From a bacterium (GTDB lineage Bacteria; Patescibacteriota; Patescibacteriia; Magasanikbacterales; GWA2-37-8), in NCBI GenBank assembly GCA_021790135.1, contig JAJYIJ010000006.1, forward strand, positions 1 to 20,919: a stretch of DNA of 20,919 bases, in the 5' to 3' direction. Position 1 is the first letter of the stretch. Every line of letters starts with the position of its first letter. Positions 15,930 to 20,919 of this stretch are shown in pieces. The notes beneath the pieces are model-generated. The model searched no databases, was not told the DNA's origin, and worked only from the letters and a program-made list of their open reading frames with translations. The position numbers and the translations under genes were made by a program.

Positions 15930-16673
15930 ATGAAGTGGAAAACAGCTATTAGCGCGGTTAATAACGGCAATGAAATTGTCCGCGGATATCGTCTGCACGA
16001 TTTGATGGCCAAAAAGACTTTTACTGAAGTTATTTTTTTAACGCTGCGCGGGCAGCTGCCATCGGCAGCGGAAACGAATGTCCTTAATACTGTTTTAAAC
16101 AGTATGATTGATCACGGTCCAGGCGTGGCGTCAGCGCATGTGGCGCGTTTTACCAGTTCAACGGGTAACAATTTGTATTCGTCCATTGCGGCCGGCATTT
16201 TAGCGCTCGGCGGTTCGCGACACGGCGGCGCGCTCGAAGGGGCGGCAAAATTTTTTCAAGAAAATATCGAGACGAAGGATTTGTCCGGTCTACTTAAAAA
16301 ATTAAAGGAACAAAAAATGCGCGTGCCAGGATTTGGCCACCGGGTGTTGACTCACGACGCGCGCACGGACGTGTCTTTTTCGGTCGCCCAAAATAATGGT
16401 ATATTTGGTAAATATTGCGCGTTCGCACAAAAGGTGGAGGAAGAATTAAATTTACACTCGTCAAAAATCGTTCCCATCAATAACGATGGCGCCAACGCGG
16501 CGATTTTGCTTGACATGGGGTTCGCTCCGGCAATGATCGGCGGATTTTTTATCATCGGTCGTGCTACCGGGTTGGTAGCGGAGGTATACGAGGAAATGTC
16601 TTCTGGTGAAGGACTGCGACGGATCGATGAAGAAGATGTTGAGTATGTGGGAGAAAAAGATAAAAATATATAA
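15930..16673 (+). CDS. Citryl-CoA lyase module (citrate-synthase-like domain of ATP-citrate lyase)
   Basis: This 247-residue protein would cleave citryl-CoA to acetyl-CoA and oxaloacetate, or run the reverse. It matches the C-terminal domain of ATP-citrate lyase and the stand-alone citryl-CoA lyase: NSMIDHGPGVASAHVARFTS (57-76; human ACLY has TADHGPAVSGAH), GGSRHGGALEGAAKFF (94-109), VPGFGHRV (132-139) with H137 at the citrate synthase His320 position, NNDGANAAIL (184-193) with D186 at the Asp375 position, and GGFFIIGRATGLVAEVYEE (204-222). True citrate synthases are about 370-430 residues with an N-terminal domain that is absent here. Together with the two ligase-type genes upstream it completes a three-gene citrate lyase. 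It ends 4 bases before the HIT-like gene. Confidence 0.87.
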   Translation: MKWKTAISAVNNGNEIVRGYRLHDLMAKKTFTEVIFLTLRGQLPSAAETNVLNTVLNSMIDHGPGVASAHVARFTSSTGNNLYSSIAAGILALGGSRHGGALEGAAKFFQENIETKDLSGLLKKLKEQKMRVPGFGHRVLTHDARTDVSFSVAQNNGIFGKYCAFAQKVEEELNLHSSKIVPINNDGANAAILLDMGFAPAMIGGFFIIGRATGLVAEVYEEMSSGEGLRRIDEEDVEYVGEKDKNI

Positions 16674-16677
16674 AAAT

Positions 16678-17118
16678 ATGCCGTTGCACCTCGATGACGA
16701 ATCATTAATTTTTGAAACGCAGTACTGGAAGGTTTACCCTTCAATTGATCAGACATATTTGGGGCGCTCCATTATATTTCTGAAAAGAGAAAATTGTGGC
16801 GATTTGGCCGATCTCAAACCTGATGAAATTATTGATTTTCTTTTGCTGGTTAAAAAGTTGGAAAATGCTTGCCGTAAAGCTTTTGGGGCAGTTATGTTTA
16901 ATTGGGCATGCTTGATGAATGATGCGTATCAAAATGTTCCACCTGATCCGCAAGTTCATTGGCATTGTAGGCCGCGTTACAATCATCCCGTCACATTCGC
17001 TGGCCATGAGTTTGAAGACACTTCTTTTGGAACTCATTATTTGAGAGGAACTAATTTTGCTGTTGATTCGAGCGTTCAGAGGCAGATTATTTCAGCCATT
17101 AAAATGCAGCTTTCTTAA
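16678..17118 (+). CDS. HIT-like (histidine triad) protein
   Basis: A 146-residue protein starting at ATG 16678; the longer frame from 16606 runs inside the citrate-lyase gene. The histidine-triad segment reads QVHWHCRPRY (92-101). Aligned on Pro-Arg with FHIT-type enzymes (H-x-H-x-H-x-x-P-R), the first His is Gln92, while His94 (nucleophile position) and His96 are kept. An upstream segment, YLGRSIIFLKREN (27-39), matches the family's substrate-binding strand, and NDAYQNVPPDPQVHWH fits the expected spacing. HIT enzymes hydrolyse or transfer nucleotides such as diadenosine polyphosphates or nucleoside phosphoramidates. The exact substrate is unknown. Confidence 0.78.
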   Translation: MPLHLDDESLIFETQYWKVYPSIDQTYLGRSIIFLKRENCGDLADLKPDEIIDFLLLVKKLENACRKAFGAVMFNWACLMNDAYQNVPPDPQVHWHCRPRYNHPVTFAGHEFEDTSFGTHYLRGTNFAVDSSVQRQIISAIKMQLS

Positions 17119-17123
17119 ATAGT

Positions 17124-18011
17124 ATGTACTCAATCTTAGAGACAAAACCAGGAAACGATTATGAGCTCCTCGACAGTGGTGACGGAGAAAAACTTGAACG
17201 ATATGGTCAGGTGGTGATTGCCCGTCCAGACCCGCAAGCCTTATGGCATAAGCGTTTGCCACCGGCCGAATGGAACAGCGCACAGGCTTATTTTAAACGA
17301 ACCGCCTCCTCACAGGCGGTCAAAAATGGTGAGGATTCAAATTGGAGTACACGCGGCAAGGTGCCGGAACGCTGGCAAATTAATTTTGCGGGATTAAAAT
17401 TTTGGATTAAATTATCGGCTTTTAAACACACGGGTTTGTTTCCGGAACAAGCGTCTAATTGGCGGTGGATGGCGGAACGCATTCAGGCTGCGGGACGACC
17501 AGTACGCATTTTGAATTTATTTGGCTACACCGGTGGCGCCAGCCTGGCCTGCGCTCAGGCGGGTGCAGAAGTGGTACATGTGGACGGGTCGAAAGTGGCG
17601 ATTGGATGGGGGCGGGACAATGCCGCGCTTTCCGGGTTGGCGGATAAACCAATCCGTTGGATTTTAGATGACGCGATGAAGTTTGTACAGCGAGAAATTA
17701 AACGCGGGAAAAAGTATGAAGGGATTATTATGGACCCGCCGGCATTTGGTCACGGACCAAATCGTGAACTGTGGAAAATTGAAAATCATCTTCCGTTGCT
17801 TCTCGATGCTTGTCGTCAAGTTTTAAGCGAACGGCCACTTTTTGTTTTGATTAATGGCTATGCTTCTGGTTATTCGGCGATTGCGTATAAAAATAATTTG
17901 CTTGAAATGATGAACGGGTTTAAGGGCGAAATAGAAATGGGGGAATTGACGGTCGCGGAAAAAAATAGCCAGCGATTGCTGCCGTGTGGAATTTTTGCAC
18001 GATGGAGTTAG
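17124..18011 (+). CDS. SAM-dependent methyltransferase, RlmI-like catalytic domain
   Basis: A 295-residue class I methyltransferase. SAM motif I is LNLFGYTGGASLACA (130-144), with acidic D154 at the end of strand 2 (VVHVDGSK). D182 lies in LDDAMKF, and the catalytic-loop-like motif DPPAFG is at 204-209. FWIKLSAFKHTGLFPEQ (93-109) matches the segment that precedes the SAM domain in RlmI/RlmK-like rRNA cytosine-5 methyltransferases, where KTGFF..Q is usual. The N-terminal PUA domain of RlmI is absent. Ribosomal RNA methylation is likely, and the adjacent pseudouridine synthase supports an RNA-modification pair. The true target base is unknown. It starts 5 bases after the HIT-like stop, with no Shine-Dalgarno site. 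Confidence 0.83.
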   Translation: MYSILETKPGNDYELLDSGDGEKLERYGQVVIARPDPQALWHKRLPPAEWNSAQAYFKRTASSQAVKNGEDSNWSTRGKVPERWQINFAGLKFWIKLSAFKHTGLFPEQASNWRWMAERIQAAGRPVRILNLFGYTGGASLACAQAGAEVVHVDGSKVAIGWGRDNAALSGLADKPIRWILDDAMKFVQREIKRGKKYEGIIMDPPAFGHGPNRELWKIENHLPLLLDACRQVLSERPLFVLINGYASGYSAIAYKNNLLEMMNGFKGEIEMGELTVAEKNSQRLLPCGIFARWS

Positions 18012-18025
18012 TTGGCGATCAATTT

Positions 18026-18706
18026 ATGGAAAGTGATTTGAAAGTGTTGTATGAAGACAATCATTTGATCGCGGTGTATAAACCGGCGGGAGTTTTGGTG
18101 CAAGGCGATGAGACAGGCGACCCAACGCTCATGGATGAAGTGAAGTATTATCTTAAGACGAAATATCATAAACTGGGAAAAGTTTATCTCGGTCTCCTTC
18201 ATCGACTGGACCGGCCCGTGCAGGGAATTATTTTGTTTGCAAAAACGAGCAAAGGGGCATCGCGTCTATCGCAGCAGTTTCGGGAGCACAAAGTCGAAAA
18301 AATATACGAAGCGATTGTTGTCGGAAAACCAAAAAAAGCAAAGGACACCTTGGTGCATTGGCTTAAAAAAGACAAGAGTAAAAACAAGGCGACGGTATAT
18401 ATGAATGAGACAACGGGAAGTCAAGAAGCGGTATTACATTATGAAATCGAGAGAACGAATGGAAAATTTTCACTTCTTAAAATTAGACTGGAAACAGGGC
18501 GTCCACATCAAATTCGAGCGCAACTGGCAGCGATCGGTTGTCCAGTTGTCGGTGATGTAAAATATGGCGCGCCGGAGGCTCTGCCCGACAAATCATTGGC
18601 CTTAGCAGCTACCAGTTTAACTTTTGCGACGGCTACCGGTACAACACGGCAAGAATTACGCATACCCTTGCTATCGGCTTGGAGCCGTTTTGTCGAAAGT
18701 GGATGA
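18026..18706 (+). CDS. RluA-family pseudouridine synthase
   Basis: Isomerises uridine to pseudouridine in rRNA or tRNA. The 226-residue protein from ATG 18026 has LYEDNHLIAVYKPAGVLVQG (8-27), motif II LLHRLDRPVQGIILFAKT with catalytic D62, FREHKVEKIYEAIVVG near 86-101, and the C-terminal LLKIRLETGRPHQIRAQLA and GDVKYG. There is no N-terminal S4 domain, as in the shorter RluA/RluC-like members. The start is uncertain: ATG 18002 is also in frame and overlaps the methyltransferase stop by 10 bases; I chose 18026 because conservation begins right after it. The target site cannot be predicted. Confidence 0.9.
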   Translation: MESDLKVLYEDNHLIAVYKPAGVLVQGDETGDPTLMDEVKYYLKTKYHKLGKVYLGLLHRLDRPVQGIILFAKTSKGASRLSQQFREHKVEKIYEAIVVGKPKKAKDTLVHWLKKDKSKNKATVYMNETTGSQEAVLHYEIERTNGKFSLLKIRLETGRPHQIRAQLAAIGCPVVGDVKYGAPEALPDKSLALAATSLTFATATGTTRQELRIPLLSAWSRFVESG

Positions 18707-18709
18707 CAT

Positions 18710-18737
18710 AACGTGGCGGCACGTTGACAATTTTTTT
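18710..18737 (+). terminator. Weak terminator after the RluA gene
   Basis: A 6-bp stem AACGTG (18710-18715) / CACGTT (18720-18725) with a GCGG loop. The T run (18731-18737) starts five bases after the stem, so termination may be partial. The 3' arm carries the start of the next -35 box. Confidence 0.45.
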
Positions 18738-18752
18738 AAGCCTCAGTAAAGT
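18724..18752 (+). promoter_or_regulatory. Candidate promoter of the LivK-like gene
   Basis: Consensus TTGACA (18724-18729), a 17-base spacer and TAAAGT (18747-18752, four of six). The -35 box overlaps the 3' arm of the preceding hairpin. The predicted leader to ATG 18793 is about 34 bases. Confidence 0.55.
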
Positions 18753-18792
18753 AAGCAGGCCATAGATTATCATTTATAAATTAATGTAAGTT

Positions 18793-19968
18793 ATGAAGAA
18801 AATAGGTTTTTTGTTCATCCTTTTGAGCGGATTAGCACTTATGGGTGCTGGCTGCAATACGGCCAGCAGTCCTGTGACAACGACGGGAATGGTCGGGCAG
18901 ACGTCGGCTGCTGCTAACACCATTAAAATTGGCGCCATCATGCCGTTGACCGGGGACGCAGCAGTTGAGGGTCTCCCTTCAGAAAAAGTCGTTCGATTGG
19001 CGGTTGATCAAATAAATGAAAAGGGCGGTATTGATGGAAAACAGTTGCAGCTAATTGTCGAAGACGGAAAGTGTGATGGACAGGATGCCGCCAACGCAAT
19101 GCAGAAATTAGTAAGTGTTGACGGTGTGAAAGTAGTCATTGGGGGTCTTTGCAGCAGCGAGAGCTTGGCCGCTGCCCCTATTGCCAATGCTAATCATGTC
19201 CTTTTGTTTTCCCCCTCGGCAAGCAGTCCAGAACTAACCACGAAAGGTGGGCACTATTTCCTTCGTGATTATCCAAGCGACGCCTCGCAGGGAAAAGTTT
19301 TAGCTGATGTGGCGTATAATAAGAAGGGGTTGAGGAAAATCGCCATCATTGAAGAGCAGAATGATTACCCCATGGGAGTGGCGGATGCATTTATCGCTGA
19401 ATTCGAAAAGCTCGGCGGCAACGTGCAAACTGAACAGTTTGCTCCCGAGGTAACCGATTTCCGTACAACCCTTACTAAATTACGTTTATCTAATCCTGAC
19501 GCTTTGTTTGTAAGCACCCAGGCGCCTAAGGCCTCGGAACTTATTTTGAGTCAGGTGAAGGAGCTTAATTGGGAAGTGCCGCTTATAGGTGTAGATATTG
19601 TCGCTGGTTCGGATCTGCCTAAGGCGCATCCCGATCTTGTCGAAGGAATGTTAGTCGCGGAATTTGGTTATGATGCCAGTAGTACGCCCTTTCAAAATTT
19701 TGTATCAGCGTATAAAGCAAAATACAATGAAGATCCACAGTTTTTGAGTTATGCGCAGACGGAATATGACGCGGTTAATATTTTAGCGGATGCCATCAAG
19801 GCCGTCGGTTATGATAGCGACAAAATTTTAGCTTGGCTTCACGGTGTCCAGAATTGGCCCGGTATTTCGGGTCCCATTTCTTTTGATTCGACTGATGGCG
19901 ATCGATCTGTTGGAATTCACCGACCAGAAATCATCACTGGCGGCAAGGCCGTGCCGTTTAATGGCTAA
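18793..19968 (+). CDS. ABC transporter substrate-binding lipoprotein, branched-chain amino acid type (LivK-like)
   Basis: A 391-residue type I periplasmic-binding-fold protein (Peripla_BP_6 class). Residues 1-20 are a signal peptide and C21 (GAGC) the probable lipidation site, although Gly at -3 is not ideal. A flexible Ser/Thr linker runs to about 42. The mature domain starts IKIGAIMPLTGDAAVEG (44-60) and continues with VRLAVDQINEKGGIDGKQLQ (67-86) and VVIGGLCSSESLAAAP, all typical of LivK-like proteins. Lipid anchoring rather than a free periplasmic protein suits a cell with a single membrane. The ligand could be branched-chain or other amino acids, urea or small organic acids. The cognate permease LivH follows after about 100 bases. 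Confidence 0.9.
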   Translation: MKKIGFLFILLSGLALMGAGCNTASSPVTTTGMVGQTSAAANTIKIGAIMPLTGDAAVEGLPSEKVVRLAVDQINEKGGIDGKQLQLIVEDGKCDGQDAANAMQKLVSVDGVKVVIGGLCSSESLAAAPIANANHVLLFSPSASSPELTTKGGHYFLRDYPSDASQGKVLADVAYNKKGLRKIAIIEEQNDYPMGVADAFIAEFEKLGGNVQTEQFAPEVTDFRTTLTKLRLSNPDALFVSTQAPKASELILSQVKELNWEVPLIGVDIVAGSDLPKAHPDLVEGMLVAEFGYDASSTPFQNFVSAYKAKYNEDPQFLSYAQTEYDAVNILADAIKAVGYDSDKILAWLHGVQNWPGISGPISFDSTDGDRSVGIHRPEIITGGKAVPFNG

Positions 19969-19989
19969 ATGAGTTTCCTCTGGAAAGCT

Positions 19990-20018
19990 AACCCGGCAAT
20001 ATAAAATGGTGCCGGGTT
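19990..20018 (+). terminator. Hairpin between the LivK and LivH genes
   Basis: A perfect 9-bp stem AACCCGGCA (19990-19998) / TGCCGGGTT (20010-20018) with an 11-base loop. The following TTTGTCTTGTC is only moderately T-rich, so it may attenuate rather than fully stop transcription, allowing higher expression of the binding protein than of the permease. Confidence 0.6.
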
Positions 20019-20022
20019 TGTC

Positions 20023-20051
20023 TTGTCATACGAATGGCACTTTGCTATGCT
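20023..20051 (+). promoter_or_regulatory. Candidate promoter of the LivH gene
   Basis: TTGTCA (20023-20028), a 17-base spacer and TATGCT (20046-20051), preceded by TGC as an extended -10. The -10 hexamer is identical to that upstream of the TrmB-like gene. The expected leader is about 12 bases, with no Shine-Dalgarno site. Confidence 0.55.
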
Positions 20052-20069
20052 ACCCGAAGCTTTTTATCT

Positions 20070-20919
20070 ATGTTGATTATTCAACTTCTTATTAACGCTC
20101 TGATCGCTGGCGCGATTTATGCTCTTATTGCCTGCGGTTTCAGCATTATTTATACGACCAACCGTTTTGTTCATTTGGCGCACGGCGGAGTGGTGGCGGC
20201 GGGAGCCTATTTTTTTTATTCCGCCAGCGTCACCTATCATTTGCCTTTTTGGCTGGCTGGTTTGATCGCAATTTTTCTTTCCGCTCTTCTTGGTCTTGTT
20301 TTATATTTGGCAGTTTACTATCCGCTGCAGCGGAAAAAGGCTTCTCGGGCGGTGCTGCTTATCGCCGGTTTGGCGCTCCTTATGGTCATCAACAATGGTT
20401 TACAACTTTTTTACGGCGCTGATGTCAAAGTTATTTTTAATGATTGGTTAGAAACGGTGGTGAATGTCGGCGGAGCGGCGATTACCTATTTGCAGATAAT
20501 TATTATTTTAGTGTCATTCCTTGCCTTGCTTGGTGTGTGGTTTTTCAGTAGTTATACCAAACTTGGCAAAGTTATTCGGGCTGTTGCCGATAATGCCGAA
20601 TTGGCTGCCGTGACGGGGTTTAACACCATGTTCGTCCGTGCCGGTGGTTTTATTATTGGTTCGGCCTTAGCTGGTTTGGCCGGAATTCTGGTTGGTTTGG
20701 AAGAGAATATCGAGCCAGTGATGGGAACTGCTCTCATAATCAAGGGCTTTACTGGCGCTGTCGTCGGCGGTATTTTTTCATGGCCCGGAGCAGTTTTGGG
20801 CGGCTACTTGCTTGGCCTGGTCGAAAATATTGGCATCTGGTTTTTGCCTTCAGGCTATAAAGATGCCATAGCTTTTGTTTTGTTGATAATTTTTTTGCTT
20901 TTTCGCCCCAATGGTATTT
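20070..20919 (+). CDS. livH: Branched-chain amino acid ABC transporter permease LivH-like (3' end cut by window)
   Basis: The frame from ATG 20070 stays open to the last base, giving 283 residues so far. It begins MLIIQLLINALIAGAIYAL with IACGFSIIYTTNRFVHLAHG, the LivH family start (first membrane helix, then the conserved N-F-x-H-G-like turn). Several more hydrophobic segments follow. KLGKVIRAVADNAELAAVTG (near 169-188) is the cytoplasmic EAA-like loop that contacts the ATPase. GFTGAVVGGIFSWPGAVLGG and the final LLFRPNGI are also typical of LivH. LivH permeases are about 290-310 residues, so little is missing. LivM and the ATPases LivG/LivF are expected just beyond the edge. Confidence 0.92.
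   Translation, partial: MLIIQLLINALIAGAIYALIACGFSIIYTTNRFVHLAHGGVVAAGAYFFYSASVTYHLPFWLAGLIAIFLSALLGLVLYLAVYYPLQRKKASRAVLLIAGLALLMVINNGLQLFYGADVKVIFNDWLETVVNVGGAAITYLQIIIILVSFLALLGVWFFSSYTKLGKVIRAVADNAELAAVTGFNTMFVRAGGFIIGSALAGLAGILVGLEENIEPVMGTALIIKGFTGAVVGGIFSWPGAVLGGYLLGLVENIGIWFLPSGYKDAIAFVLLIIFLLFRPNGI

Noticed and set aside
15930..16673. Full citrate synthase, truncated
   Set aside because: Length, DHGPGVASAH and GFGHRV motifs match the citryl-CoA lyase domain as a complete unit; there is no sign of a broken 5' end.
2788..20919. Alternative genetic code (TGA as glycine)
   Set aside because: TGA ends glmS, the GNAT gene and others at natural protein ends, and no conserved gene has an in-frame TGA.

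Overview
The window looks like a chromosomal segment from an uncultivated bacterium with a compact genome. My best guess is a member of the Candidate Phyla Radiation (Patescibacteria), at about 0.6 confidence. The reasons are tightly packed genes, reduced or single-domain versions of enzymes (a GlmU uridyltransferase without its acetyltransferase half), CPR-style secreted Ig-like proteins and a mixture of pathway fragments. The rRNA is bacterial. TGA is used as a stop and never in-frame as glycine, so the genetic code is 11 and not the recoded code of Gracilibacteria or SR1. I cannot name a species.

Layout. Bases 1 to about 1796 are the 3' two thirds of a 23S rRNA gene, followed by 5S rRNA (about 1913-2025) inside a processing stem and a strong, probably bidirectional terminator. 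One minus-strand gene follows (zinc-ribbon Nudix hydrolase, 2090-2692). It diverges from a plus-strand operon (2788-6101) of an HD-domain hydrolase, a phosphoribosyltransferase, class II fructose-1,6-bisphosphatase (GlpX) and class I fructose-bisphosphate aldolase (FbaB type), closed by a terminator. A GC-rich PfkB-family kinase (6203-7393) has its own promoter, Shine-Dalgarno sequence and terminator and looks transferred. A long run of plus-strand genes (7555-18706) then begins with a TrmB-type sugar-responsive regulator and continues with a HAD protein, GlmU-like uridyltransferase, GlmS, a YvcK/CofD-like protein, a GNAT acetyltransferase, three separately encoded modules of an ATP-citrate lyase with a secreted membrane-anchored protein between modules two and three, a HIT-like protein, an RlmI-like methyltransferase and an RluA-type pseudouridine synthase. 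The window ends with a branched-chain amino-acid-type ABC uptake system: lipoprotein LivK and permease LivH, which is cut by the window edge.

How the genes fit together. GlpX plus aldolase push triose phosphate toward fructose 6-phosphate. GlmS and GlmU-N take fructose 6-phosphate toward UDP-GlcNAc, and YvcK proteins in other bacteria bind UDP-GlcNAc and control that branch. The citrate-lyase modules would link citrate, acetyl-CoA and oxaloacetate. TrmB-type regulators usually sense sugars. The segment therefore reads as a central carbon and amino-sugar locus.

Most notable: (1) a three-gene ATP-citrate lyase, with sequence hallmarks of citrate lyase rather than succinyl-CoA synthetase; (2) almost no gene has a Shine-Dalgarno sequence and several candidate promoters imply very short or absent leaders, the foreign-looking kinase being the clear exception; (3) terminators whose stems contain the -35 box of the next gene; (4) a perfect 7-bp inverted repeat over the -35 box of the TrmB gene. 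No CRISPR array, insertion sequence, tRNA or intron was seen. No gene-free stretch exceeds 300 bases.
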